Below the pieces are notes generated by a model. The model ran no database searches. It was not told where the DNA came from and saw only the letters and a list, made by a program, of their open reading frames with translations. Position numbers and translations under genes: made by a program. Shown one piece after another: positions 40,412-49,213 of a stretch of DNA of 63,557 bases (the stretch's first letter is position 1; each line of letters opens with the position of its first letter). Source of the stretch: Oligoflexales bacterium. Lineage in GTDB: Bacteria; Bdellovibrionota_B; Oligoflexia; Oligoflexales; RGVZ01. The stretch lies in NCBI GenBank assembly GCA_947468665.1, contig CANILH010000007.1:1-63557 (forward strand). The letters are read 5' to 3'.

Positions 40412-41149
40412 ATGCCGATCGAGTTTGTATCGAAGCCCTATGATGGTCACGCAATCACCGAACTCCAGTATGAGATGGTCACCAAAGCCGTTGATGTGAG
40501 TGATTTGACATTCGATATCACGATGCTGGTTGAGGTTGAACGGGCTATCGATCACGTTTTTAACTGGCTTGATATGAAGGGTCGCGACACTATCGAGATC
40601 GAGAAACTCGCGCCTTATTTTGGGACGATGTGGCCATCGGCATTGGCTTTGACGGCATTTCTAATGCAAGAAAAAATTGCGAGATTGCTTCCGGGGAAAA
40701 GTCTGGTGGAGCTAGGCTGTGGCCTGGCCTTGCCCTCTATGGCTTGCTCACGAATGGGCGCGATGGTAACTGCGATGGATCATCATCCGGATGTCCCGCG
40801 GTTTCTTGAGCTGAATGTCGCGCAAAATGAGCCGTGTCAGTTGACTTTTGTGGCGAGTACCGATGCCGCGCCGACGAAAGAGTTCCTGGCTAAGCGGGCC
40901 GGTACGTTTGACTTCGTTATTGCCAGTGATGTTTTATATGAAGCACCGCTCGCGGAGGTTTTCTCTGACCAGATTTCGACTCTGGCTGCTCCTCATGGCA
41001 GAGTTGTGGTGGCTGATCCCGGGAGGCCATATATCCAGTCATTTGTTAATGCCATGGGAACGCGAGGCTGGCGGCATGACCTTCAACCATGGACTGTCCC
41101 CTATATGGGTAAAATTAATGATATTTTTGTGCTGGTGTTCGAGCGATAG
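40412..41149 (+). CDS. METTL-type (Methyltransf_16) methyltransferase
   Basis: A 245-residue SAM-dependent enzyme. The box FGTMWPSALALTAFL resembles the LWPSALVLAEYL element of the lysine methyltransferase-like family, motif I is LVELGCGLALPSMACSRMG, and a catalytic loop follows near FDFVIASDVLYEAPL. Eukaryotic members methylate protein lysines; bacterial members are little studied. The ATG follows GGTGAGAA, and the start is seven bases after the RlmI-like gene, so co-transcription is likely. Confidence 0.82.
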   Translation: MPIEFVSKPYDGHAITELQYEMVTKAVDVSDLTFDITMLVEVERAIDHVFNWLDMKGRDTIEIEKLAPYFGTMWPSALALTAFLMQEKIARLLPGKSLVELGCGLALPSMACSRMGAMVTAMDHHPDVPRFLELNVAQNEPCQLTFVASTDAAPTKEFLAKRAGTFDFVIASDVLYEAPLAEVFSDQISTLAAPHGRVVVADPGRPYIQSFVNAMGTRGWRHDLQPWTVPYMGKINDIFVLVFER

Positions 41150-41220
41150 TATGGACGCCGCATGCATCGTGTTATAATCTCGTGACTTGATCCTGGATTT
41201 TTGATCGGGGTATTGATCGC

Positions 41221-41913
41221 ATGAGCGCTGACGCTAAAAAAATACAGATGGATGAACTCAAAGCTAAAGCCGACGCTGGTGACACGGAAGCACAATCGGC
41301 ATTGGGACTTCTTTATGAGTTGGGCCTTGGCGTCTCGCTGGATATGCAAGAGGCCGCGAAATACTGGGGGATGGCCGCTAAGGGTGGTGATCCGCTGGCT
41401 CAATTCTCGCTTGCTAATATAATTACGACTAATTTCGAGGATACCGAAGAACACCGGGCCATGAGCCAGATTTTGTTCAAAAAAGCCGAAGAGCATGGAC
41501 TTGTACGTGAGGATAAGGCTCTCAGGCTTTTGGAGAAAGAAAAAGGCCAGGCGATTAAAGTGTTGATCGTTGAAGACTCGGCCACAGTTCGTACACCGAT
41601 GAAACGTTATCTGGAGGCTGATGGCTGTGAGGTCATGGAGGCCGAGGACGGTCAGCAGGGTCTAGATGTATTGAAGAAAAATCCCACCATTAAGCTTATT
41701 TTTACTGATCTGAACATGCCGGTTATGGATGGGATTCAGATGCTCAAAATAATGCGTGGCCTCGATAAAATCAAAGATATCCCGGTCATTGTCATTACCA
41801 CTGAAAACAATGATGAGATGGTCAAGCGAGGCAAAGCATTGGGAGTTCAGGGCTGGATTGTGAAGCCGGCAAACCCCCATGCCCTGCGCAAGCATCTTTT
41901 GAAATATACTTAA
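41221..41913 (+). CDS. Sel1-repeat and receiver domain protein
   Basis: A 230-residue protein. The first 100 residues contain Sel1-like helical repeats (AKADAGDTEAQSALGLLYELGLGVSLDMQEAAKYWGMAAKGGDPLAQFSLA). The C-terminal 120 residues form a CheY-like receiver: acidic pocket IVEDSAT, phosphorylation site FTDLNMPVMDG, and switch residues ITTEN and KPANP. No output domain follows, so phosphorylation probably changes protein binding through the Sel1 part. No cognate kinase lies adjacent. The GGGG upstream is a weak RBS. Confidence 0.87.
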   Translation: MSADAKKIQMDELKAKADAGDTEAQSALGLLYELGLGVSLDMQEAAKYWGMAAKGGDPLAQFSLANIITTNFEDTEEHRAMSQILFKKAEEHGLVREDKALRLLEKEKGQAIKVLIVEDSATVRTPMKRYLEADGCEVMEAEDGQQGLDVLKKNPTIKLIFTDLNMPVMDGIQMLKIMRGLDKIKDIPVIVITTENNDEMVKRGKALGVQGWIVKPANPHALRKHLLKYT

Positions 41914-41923
41914 GCCTTGAAAA

Positions 41924-44065
41924 TCAACGGATCTTGATGCCTTTTGTTGTTGGCGCCGCGATGCTGCTTACGTCTGGTACGGATATTTGGATTTCAGTCC
42001 CGGGCAGCCCGGTTTTGCCATTTTTATCGATAGCGGTAAGTGTGAGCGTATGAACCCCGGGGTAAAGGTTATTCATGTTGATAGTTGTCTGCCGGATTTC
42101 CTTGCGAAATTTTGTTTTTGGTCCGTTGATCTCAACCAGGTAGCGCACCGCCCCATTGACGGGTTTCCACTTCAGGGCGATGTCACCAGATTCACCGGTT
42201 TTAAGATTTTGTTTGCCCGTCAGCAGCTCTGCGGCCGGTAGGCGGTCCGGAGCCTTGGAATCAAAGGAAATTGTCTCGCTCGTGCCGACTGATTTTTCCG
42301 CTTGATCCAGCACTTCGGCAACGAAATTCCAGGAACCAGCCTGTTGGATTTTAAACTGTGGTGATTTGGCTGGTGTGGTCACTTGCCACGGCACAGTTTT
42401 CAGATCCTGATTCGCCGGCGCGATTTTAAATCGCAGATGTGTTGCGGTCGTTGGGATGCCGGCGAGCGCGAACGAGATTAACTGATCAGGTGACTCGAAT
42501 ACAATCGGCGTTTGGAGAATGGAAGGGTCTTTGAGTGTAAGGCGCGCCAGATCTATGATTTTGAATGTCGCCGCAACAGATGGTTTACTCTCCTCGTCGC
42601 CAATTTTCGCACGTACCGTCCAGCGGTATGTGCCGGCTGGTACGTTGGTGATTCGAAACTGGCGAGTGGGGATTTGCTTGGTCATGACTTGTTTAAAACC
42701 GTTTCCGGTTTGTTGCTCAAGTGTCAGGCTGTAGCCATCGATCCCTTCCTGTCCGCTCCAGGCTAATACGAGGCCACTCGTGTCCACAACGGGCTTGGTC
42801 AATACCGTTCCCTCCGCGGGAGCCTCAGGTGTTGGCGTTGGGACGTCCTTTTGTTTAGTTACGCTGAATGGGCCGATGGCTGAGGAGATTTTGCGATCTA
42901 CGCCCGCCCAATGCGCTGTGACGCGCCAGAAATAGTTTCCAGCGTCTTTGACCACGAGATTCCATTCGGTCTCAGTATTGAAATTTTTGGAGTCGATTAT
43001 GGTTTTAAAATCCGAGTCTTTCGCCACTTGTATAGTGATTTCATCGACACCCTGAGGATGGGTCCAAGCGAGATGAATTTCAGGTGGAGGCGCGTTTTGC
43101 TTTAAGATTATTTTCTCGCCAGCGGCGTAGGAGAGAAGTTTGGGCGCCTCCAACACAACGCCTTGGTTAAAAGTGACCGGACTTTGGGAAACGACCTTAC
43201 CGTCCTTCACCGCTACCAGGCGCCAGAAAAAGTCTCCGGGTTTGACTGGTGCCGCCATTTTCTTCGCGTTTGCCGACACGCCAGACCCTGCACGTTCGAG
43301 ACTATCGCGGGACGTTCCTGTCTCAAGAAAAACAAGGGATCCGTCCGGCATGGGGCCCCAAGTCAGGTTAATTGTGTCTCCACGTCCTGTCAGGGGAATC
43401 ACGGCTCCGGATCTTGGACCTTGCACCTCGATGATTGCTGGCGCGGTGGCGGAGGTGGTGAGAGATTTTGATTTACCCTCGCCAACGGTTTCGGCGACGC
43501 CTGTTTTGCCGGCGATTTTAATATCGCCTTTGGTGACCTGAACGTTGGCTTGTCCGGACTCGGACATCGATAGGTTAATCTCGGATGTTTTTCCGGATGT
43601 CATCTCAATTTTCTTGTCGCCCGCCTTCAGGATGGGCTGATCAATTTTCGCTTTTCCACTGCCTGTCGCTAGGGGCGCGTCGTTTTTCACGAAGACACCA
43701 CCGTTGATAAGATTAAGCTCAAGCTTGCCATTGGCCTCCTCGATAATCACGAGACTGTCCGGTTCCAGGCCAATGGTCATGCCTGATTTGATGAAGGTGA
43801 TTTTTCCGGAGGCCTTGTTGCCCGTTCTTACCGCCTGCCCGCCATAGAGAAGTTCTCCCTGGCCAAGACTTTCCCAGATGATTCTGGTCGTGGGGCGACG
43901 CTCGATAACGTCAGTCTTGGATGCAAGAATAGCCAGTGGCGAGCCATTTATCTGCGGCCGCTCTGATTTTGTAGCCGTCTTTAGGTACCAGGCCTGGGTA
44001 ATCGCCATCCCGATGAGGGAGACAATCGCTGGCATCGTAAGCCGTGAGATAGTTTCGCTGCTCAT
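41924..44065 (-). CDS. FecR-domain protein with fibronectin-like repeats
   Basis: A 713-residue protein starting at the ATG with AAAGGAAA upstream (a frame 25 codons longer lacks an RBS). A membrane helix lies at residues 8-27, so the bulk is periplasmic. A FecR domain follows (GELLYGGQAVRTGNKASGKITF, then SLVIIEEANGKLELNLINGGVFVKN), then about four fibronectin type III or Ig-like beta repeats, each with a W or Y and a PGTYRW/GNYFWRV type turn. FecR domains act in anti-sigma or surface signalling. The gene is divergent from the cyclase gene and the same repeat style recurs in the protein at 46.5-48.2 kb. Confidence 0.8.
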   Translation of the reverse strand: MSSETISRLTMPAIVSLIGMAITQAWYLKTATKSERPQINGSPLAILASKTDVIERRPTTRIIWESLGQGELLYGGQAVRTGNKASGKITFIKSGMTIGLEPDSLVIIEEANGKLELNLINGGVFVKNDAPLATGSGKAKIDQPILKAGDKKIEMTSGKTSEINLSMSESGQANVQVTKGDIKIAGKTGVAETVGEGKSKSLTTSATAPAIIEVQGPRSGAVIPLTGRGDTINLTWGPMPDGSLVFLETGTSRDSLERAGSGVSANAKKMAAPVKPGDFFWRLVAVKDGKVVSQSPVTFNQGVVLEAPKLLSYAAGEKIILKQNAPPPEIHLAWTHPQGVDEITIQVAKDSDFKTIIDSKNFNTETEWNLVVKDAGNYFWRVTAHWAGVDRKISSAIGPFSVTKQKDVPTPTPEAPAEGTVLTKPVVDTSGLVLAWSGQEGIDGYSLTLEQQTGNGFKQVMTKQIPTRQFRITNVPAGTYRWTVRAKIGDEESKPSVAATFKIIDLARLTLKDPSILQTPIVFESPDQLISFALAGIPTTATHLRFKIAPANQDLKTVPWQVTTPAKSPQFKIQQAGSWNFVAEVLDQAEKSVGTSETISFDSKAPDRLPAAELLTGKQNLKTGESGDIALKWKPVNGAVRYLVEINGPKTKFRKEIRQTTINMNNLYPGVHTLTLTAIDKNGKTGLPGTEIQISVPDVSSIAAPTTKGIKIR

Positions 44066-44117
44066 GGGTATTTCCTTTAATGTCACTGCGTGGCCAAAAA
44101 GCTGAATATCGGCGGCA

Positions 44118-44165
44118 TTTTTGGTAAAATAAGACGGCATATTCCTCGGACTATTTTACCAAAAA
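44118..44165. promoter_or_regulatory. Perfect 14-bp inverted repeat in the divergent FecR/cyclase promoter
   Basis: TTTTTGGTAAAATA at 44118-44131 and its exact complement at 44152-44165 flank 20 bases, 53 bases from the FecR start and 15 bases from the cyclase start. Position suggests an operator controlling both genes, or a leader hairpin of the cyclase mRNA. Confidence 0.65.
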
Positions 44166-44180
44166 AACGCGGAGAAGCGA

Positions 44181-46088
44181 ATGTCTACGGTTCAACAGCC
44201 AGCTCAGGCAGCTCAGCCTATTGTCGCCAATCAGGTAAAAAACCCAATGCGCTACTTTATACCCATCAGCGGTAAGCTAGCGGCGATGACATTGACCCTC
44301 CTTTTGGCCGCGGCCGTACCGATTGCCCTCAAAACCACCGGGCTCTTTCTTGAGACGTCCGGAAAGCGGGAGGAGGAAAGTAATCGATCTCAAGCAGGAA
44401 GCCGTGCCGCTGAGATTAACGGCTTACTTGAGTCTTATGTCGATAAGATCGCCATAATTGGCACCCTCAGAATCAAGGAACTCGCAGACGGTACCGCGTC
44501 TAAGCCAACCGCCGCCAGTAACGTGATCTTGCAGCGGGATAAGGAGATTATCAGTTTTCAAATCCTGAAACGCGGCGTGACCGGCAAATCAGAAGTGACA
44601 ACCCGATATGTCGACCAACGATACTTGAAGGGCTATAAGGTCGAAGCGAACTACCTGGATTTGGTAAATGCGCAAAAGCCATTTCCTGAGGACCTTGTAT
44701 TTGGCGGGCAGCCGGTGCTGCGCAACAGGTCAATGCCGGGAGGAGCCCCGCTATTTTCTATGGGGGTTCCGGTAGCTAAGGATGCTTTGGGTCGGGTGAC
44801 CCATATCGCGCTCGCGGATCTGCCAATGTCGGTTCTGCAAAGAGGGTTTGGGAAGGCAACTGAACGTACCGTTTATCTGGTGGATAAAGAGGGGGTTGTG
44901 CTGGCCCACCCCAATGAGAAGTTTGTCATTGAGGGAGCCAGCCTAGCAAGCCTGCCGATTGTACGGACAGCGCTTGGCTCGAAGGTTGCCCAGGGGCAGC
45001 TTCGTTATCAGATCCCCAAGAAGAAAGACTTTGTTATTTCGGCCTATGTGCGGTGTCTGTTCGATCTGGTAGTTATTTCGGAGGCGCCGGAGAGCGTTAT
45101 TCTTGAGCCAGCCAAGATGATGCAACGGGAGGTTTTCTACATTGCCGGAATCGTGGTGAGCCTTGGTTTCCTCGCTATTTTTATCTTTTCTTTGACTCTC
45201 ACGAAACCGATTGAGAGGTTGGTAGTTGTCGCCAAGCAGGTCGCGATGGGTAATTTTAACGTCAGCGCCACCGCCGGGGTTAAATCTAAAGATGAGGTCG
45301 AGATGTTGGCGTGGGCCTTTGACGGGATGACCGAGGGTCTTCGCGAACGTGATAAGGTTAAAAACCTGTTTAATAAATTCCACGGAAGCTCTGTGACCGA
45401 GAACTTGCTGGCGTCAGGTGAAGTCAAGCTTGGCGGTATGAAAAAAACTGCCTGTGTATTCTTTAGCGACATTCGCGGATTTACCAGCTTCTCCGAGAGC
45501 AGAACTCCGGAACAAGTTGTTGGCATGCTTAATGAGTATTTCACCGTCATGGTAAAAATTATCAACGACAACGGTGGAGTGGTTGATAAATTTATTGGTG
45601 ACGCGATCATGGCCGTTTGGGGAACACCGCAGACAACGGGAGATGATCCATATAACGCGGTGAAGGCGTGTCTTGAGATGCGTCTTGGGCTCTTGACGCT
45701 AAATGACACCAGGATTGCCCGGGGAGAGGAACCGATTAAAATAGGAATGGGCCTTCACTACGGAGACTTGATTTCCGGAACGGTTGGATCCCAGGATCGC
45801 ATGGAGTTTACCGTTATCGGTGATACGGTGAATATGGCATCCAGGATTGAGGCATCCACTAAAGCCTTTGGAACTGATCTGTTACTTAGTGATGACATGG
45901 CGAAAAACGTGGCCGGGCGGGTTATGCTCGAGGAGGCCGGTTCGGCGGAAGTTAAAGGGAAGGCAGAACCCCTTAAGTTTTTTAAGGTTCGCGGCTTTAT
46001 CGACTCCGATGGCAAGGAAATTCCAATAACTACGGCATATTCTGACTATGAGGCTGAGAAGGCTGATAAGGTCAAGATCGTTCACTGA
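44181..46088 (+). CDS. Membrane class III adenylate/guanylate cyclase with HAMP domain
   Basis: A 635-residue protein: a first membrane helix near 32-52, a periplasmic Cache-like sensor of about 260 residues, a second helix near 315-335, a HAMP domain and a class III cyclase catalytic domain. Metal-binding aspartates are in VFFSDIRGFTSFSE and DKFIGDAIMAVWG, and the base-recognition stretch FTVIGDTVNMASRIE has the Asp typical of ATP-using enzymes. It probably makes cAMP in response to a periplasmic signal. GGAGAAG lies before the ATG. It is flanked by FecR and fibronectin-type envelope genes, suggesting a shared envelope signalling role. Confidence 0.92.
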   Translation: MSTVQQPAQAAQPIVANQVKNPMRYFIPISGKLAAMTLTLLLAAAVPIALKTTGLFLETSGKREEESNRSQAGSRAAEINGLLESYVDKIAIIGTLRIKELADGTASKPTAASNVILQRDKEIISFQILKRGVTGKSEVTTRYVDQRYLKGYKVEANYLDLVNAQKPFPEDLVFGGQPVLRNRSMPGGAPLFSMGVPVAKDALGRVTHIALADLPMSVLQRGFGKATERTVYLVDKEGVVLAHPNEKFVIEGASLASLPIVRTALGSKVAQGQLRYQIPKKKDFVISAYVRCLFDLVVISEAPESVILEPAKMMQREVFYIAGIVVSLGFLAIFIFSLTLTKPIERLVVVAKQVAMGNFNVSATAGVKSKDEVEMLAWAFDGMTEGLRERDKVKNLFNKFHGSSVTENLLASGEVKLGGMKKTACVFFSDIRGFTSFSESRTPEQVVGMLNEYFTVMVKIINDNGGVVDKFIGDAIMAVWGTPQTTGDDPYNAVKACLEMRLGLLTLNDTRIARGEEPIKIGMGLHYGDLISGTVGSQDRMEFTVIGDTVNMASRIEASTKAFGTDLLLSDDMAKNVAGRVMLEEAGSAEVKGKAEPLKFFKVRGFIDSDGKEIPITTAYSDYEAEKADKVKIVH

Positions 46089-46141
46089 GGGTTGCCTCAC
46101 TGGGAGTTGGTCTTGGGATTTATAGGTCATATTCCTGAGGT

Positions 46142-46363
46142 GTGTCAGGCAGTTATAAAATTGTCTCAGACCCCAGACAGATTCTCCGAGAAGTAATATA
46201 CTTGGGGGTTGGTGCTCTGGTGGTCGGAGACAGCTCAGACAAGTTAGGGAGGGTCGATTATATGCTTTGCAGTCGTTTGACAGAGCATGCTACGGATAAT
46301 ACCGTGGCAATCGTTCTACTTGATTTCCGGGCGCACCCGGAGACAGCTGGCCCTGTGGCTTGA
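46142..46363 (+). CDS. Possible small protein
   Basis: A 73-codon frame starting at GTG; the only purine-rich sequence is too close to the start to be a good RBS. Composition is protein-like (ILREVIYLGVGALVVGDSSDK, then TVAIVLLDFRAHPE) but no family is recognised. It lies between the cyclase gene and a terminator. It may be real, part of a longer untranslated RNA, or chance. Confidence 0.3.
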   Translation: MSGSYKIVSDPRQILREVIYLGVGALVVGDSSDKLGRVDYMLCSRLTEHATDNTVAIVLLDFRAHPETAGPVA

Positions 46364-46393
46364 TGGCGCCTCTTCGCTGTAGCTTGACCTTGT

Positions 46394-46517
46394 GACCGGA
46401 GTCTAGATCCGGTCCGACGGAGGGGTAAAGCCGGATACTCGGTCTTGGCATGGTGCCAGCCGGTGTCAAAAGATTTAACAGACCATTTACGGCCGCGCGG
46501 AAGCGCGGCCGTTTTTT
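46394..46517 (+). ncRNA. Candidate structured small RNA ending in a terminator
   Basis: GACCGGA and TCCGGTC (46394-46400, 46408-46414) form a 7-bp stem. TGGCA and TGCCA (46446-46450, 46454-46458) form a second within a CCGG-bounded segment, and a strong terminator hairpin closes the element. The region is GC-rich and does not read as protein. No known RNA family was recognised; RNase P, SRP RNA, tmRNA and c-di-GMP riboswitch signatures were looked for and not found. It could also be only the cyclase mRNA 3' end. Confidence 0.35.
46489..46517 (+). terminator. Rho-independent terminator
   Basis: ACGGCCGCGC, loop GGAA, GCGCGGCCGT and a run of six Ts: a 10-bp perfect GC-rich stem. It ends plus-strand transcription five bases before the convergent fibronectin-like gene's stop. 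Confidence 0.92.
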
Positions 46518-46522
46518 GTGGC

Positions 46523-48214
46523 TTATAGGTGAATTGCTAACCCTATTCCGGCCCGGTACCAGGTCGAAACTGTTTCCGCGTCGCCGCTGAAGCGGCTGGA
46601 GTGTATCTTAACCCTGCTTCGGAAATTCTCGAGACTTAGTGAAAGGTAGGTTCTCTCCTGAAATATATTTTTCAGGTATCTCAGGGTCGCCGTGTATTGC
46701 CAGGTTTTATCCGCTGAAAATCCAATCGATGAGCCTACCGGGTGGAATGTAAGGTCAAATGTAGTGTGACTGCCGTTTTTTATTTGCCAATCAATCGCTC
46801 CCCCCAAATACACCTCAATGAGGTCGCCCTCAACAGGAGTAATCACAGAATTCGACTCGTTTTGTAACAAGTATGTGTAGTGGTGAGTGCCCATGCCAAA
46901 GATCGCATCAATACCAACGCGATCAATGATTTTTCTCTTGCGACCAATCAGCGCGATGCGGCGATCAGCGACGGTGACTTTAGTCTGCTCTGGCACATCA
47001 GGTTTACTAGTCTCGAATAAATAAATATTGGTTTGCCTTCCGCGAATTTCCGCGGCCCACGCGGACGTCGGGGTTATGGCAAACCATTTATTTATGTCAG
47101 CGGCGACCGCAGTGAGAGTGGCGGCCATAAGTTTGAAATTCTGTCCATTAGTTGATGAGAGGTTGTAGTCCCAAAATACAGGCCCCATGGTACCCTGCAG
47201 GAAATTAACAGGAACGTGATGCGGCCGCTCTATTTTTGGTTTGTCTTCCGCTTTCGCGATGTCGGCTTTGGCGACAGGAGCCGGCTCTACCTTGGGCGGA
47301 TGAACCTTGAAATTAATAGATCGCTGCCTGGAGTCATCAAAACCCTTGCCGTGAGCTGTTACAGCGAAACGGTAAGTGCCAGGTTCAAACGCTTTCGGCA
47401 TGGCCTCGCTTGTTTCCTTGGTGTCCTTAGTAACCAGTCTTTCAGGTGACTCAAGATCCTTCGCGTCCTTGTCTTTGATTTTATCCAGAATAAAACTGTA
47501 TGTGCTGGCGTGTGGCACCGACATCCATGTGATGGACTCTGGTGGTGCATCCTCGAATTTTTCAATCGCCGGATCGGCGAGCTTGCCAGCGTTAATGACG
47601 AAGTGCCCGGGAGCTGGGTCTTTGCCATCTAAGGATACTCCAGCTGGAGGACTTGATGAGATGCTCCATGTGTATGAGCCTTGAGTTAATTCATGGACAA
47701 AACGTCCACCTTTGATGTCCTTCTCAATAACTGGTTTTTCAGAGTCTGGTGATTTAATAACAAATTTGTATGATGCCTCCGGACTGAACGCTTCCCATTG
47801 AAACGTTATAGATACAGGCTTATCTGGCGTTGTCTTGATGGTGGAGTTGGCCGCGGGTGATTGCAGTATTGGTGCTTTGAAGCCGATAGCCACATCACCA
47901 AGCTTAGTCCATCGCCCCGGAACTCCCCGGCGGTCGTAAGATCTTACCTCGATAACCCAGCTGCCAAGAGGCAGGCGTTCAGAGAAAGCGGTTTCTTTTA
48001 CGTTGTAGGTCCGGGGTGTAATCTTGGGGTTAGTGGTGGATGTCGCTTTGACCTCGTACTGCTTCGCGTTTGTCACCGGATCAAAGTCGATCTCAACAAG
48101 ACGGTCAATATTTTGGGCATAAATGGTCGCGGAAAAAATGAAAAAAGAAAACGATACCGCTACGATCAGCGTCAGGCTTACGTTTGCAAAGAAAAATTTC
48201 CCATATTTTTGCAT
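46523..48214 (-). CDS. Fibronectin-like periplasmic protein with predicted outer-membrane barrel
   Basis: A 563-residue protein with an N-terminal signal sequence (hydrophobic core LTLIVAVSFSFFIFSATIYAQ). Residues 35-310 hold three fibronectin or Ig-like repeats (motifs GSWVIEVRSYD, GSYTWSIS, GTYRFAVTAHG), then a linker rich in Ala, Glu and Pro. About 220 C-terminal residues show alternating amphipathic strands ending in an aromatic-rich pattern (TWYRAGIGLAIHL), typical of a beta barrel although the last residue is Leu. I infer an outer-membrane surface protein. It follows the thiQ-like gene by 36 bases on the same strand, yet its repeat style links it with the FecR protein. Confidence 0.7.
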   Translation of the reverse strand: MQKYGKFFFANVSLTLIVAVSFSFFIFSATIYAQNIDRLVEIDFDPVTNAKQYEVKATSTTNPKITPRTYNVKETAFSERLPLGSWVIEVRSYDRRGVPGRWTKLGDVAIGFKAPILQSPAANSTIKTTPDKPVSITFQWEAFSPEASYKFVIKSPDSEKPVIEKDIKGGRFVHELTQGSYTWSISSSPPAGVSLDGKDPAPGHFVINAGKLADPAIEKFEDAPPESITWMSVPHASTYSFILDKIKDKDAKDLESPERLVTKDTKETSEAMPKAFEPGTYRFAVTAHGKGFDDSRQRSINFKVHPPKVEPAPVAKADIAKAEDKPKIERPHHVPVNFLQGTMGPVFWDYNLSSTNGQNFKLMAATLTAVAADINKWFAITPTSAWAAEIRGRQTNIYLFETSKPDVPEQTKVTVADRRIALIGRKRKIIDRVGIDAIFGMGTHHYTYLLQNESNSVITPVEGDLIEVYLGGAIDWQIKNGSHTTFDLTFHPVGSSIGFSADKTWQYTATLRYLKNIFQERTYLSLSLENFRSRVKIHSSRFSGDAETVSTWYRAGIGLAIHL

Positions 48215-48250
48215 GTGTTAATTCTAGCAGATGCCTTGATAGCAGGCACG

Positions 48251-49213
48251 TTACAGGGGGCCAAGCCTCTGGGCATTTCTGCGATCAAACCAGATGGTTC
48301 CATTGAAATCTCCAGGCGCGGAAACCGTGACGTCAATGCTTTGAGCTAAATCGATGATACGCAAAGACGACCCAATTCGGGTGGCCCTTGGCTCCTTTAA
48401 GACAAGAGATTCCACGTACGTCTCGTCACATCGTAGTTCGCTGCGGCTAGTTTGGAGATGGTCAGGTCTAATAAAGACTGGGCCGGAACTTGTCAAGTGC
48501 ACCAGACCAGCTCTCAGCAGGCGCGCCGTTGAAAGATTACCGGGTGCGTCGAGGGCGTCTCGCAGGGGCTTGTTTTCGACGATTTTGCCATCAGCAATGA
48601 TCGTGACATCGCTTGCTACGGTGAAGATGTCGTCCAAATCGTGTGAGACAAGCAGGATTCCAGTCTTATTTGTTGTCTGCCACTCTCGTAGCAAGCTTAG
48701 TATTGATAGCCTAGTCTGCCGGTCAACCGCAGCAAAGGGTTCATCAAGCAGTAGCCATGAACATGGTCGCAAAAGAGCCATGGCGAGGTTGCAGCGTGAC
48801 AATTGTCCTCCCGATACCGATGAGGGAAGTCTGTGGAGGAGTGCCGCGTCAAGCTTTAGCATAGCGGCGAGTTCATGAATTTTAGCTGATTTTTGTTGGT
48901 GGCTGGATTTATCGTCATGCAGCGCAAGCGTCAAATTATCGAGTACTGAGATGCCGGGAAAAAGGGCGTTCGCCTGGCTCATGAAGCTAAAGGTTCGTTG
49001 GTGCGGCGGCAAATGGCAGACGCTTTGACCGTCCAAAAGGATATCGCCGCCACCCGGTGTCAGAAGGCCGCTCAGCAGGCGTAAAAAGCTAGACTTCCCG
49101 CAGCCGCTCTCGCCGGTGATGACGTGCCAGTGTCCGCTCTGAAATGACGCCGAATAGTCACACGACCAATGGGAGGTGGAGTATTTTAACGATAGGCAAT
49201 CAAGCTGGCTCAT
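48251..49213 (-). CDS. thiQ: Thiamine-type ABC transporter ATP-binding protein (ThiQ-like)
   Basis: A 320-residue ATPase. Walker A is GESGCGKSS, the Q-loop lies in SFMSQANALFPG, the signature is SVSGGQLSRCNLA, Walker B is WLLLDEPFAAVD and the switch His is in LLVSHDLDD. E. coli ThiQ has about 230 residues; the extra 85 at the C-terminus look like a TOBE/MOP-type beta domain (FIRPDHLQ). The ATG at 49213 follows GAGGAA and overlaps the permease end. It powers the neighbouring permease; the substrate is inferred from the ThiB-like protein. Confidence 0.85.
   Translation of the reverse strand: MSQLDCLSLKYSTSHWSCDYSASFQSGHWHVITGESGCGKSSFLRLLSGLLTPGGGDILLDGQSVCHLPPHQRTFSFMSQANALFPGISVLDNLTLALHDDKSSHQQKSAKIHELAAMLKLDAALLHRLPSSVSGGQLSRCNLAMALLRPCSWLLLDEPFAAVDRQTRLSILSLLREWQTTNKTGILLVSHDLDDIFTVASDVTIIADGKIVENKPLRDALDAPGNLSTARLLRAGLVHLTSSGPVFIRPDHLQTSRSELRCDETYVESLVLKEPRATRIGSSLRIIDLAQSIDVTVSAPGDFNGTIWFDRRNAQRLGPL

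Noticed and set aside
46394-46517. RNase P RNA, SRP RNA, tmRNA or c-di-GMP riboswitch
   Set aside because: None of the conserved core sequences of these RNAs could be found.
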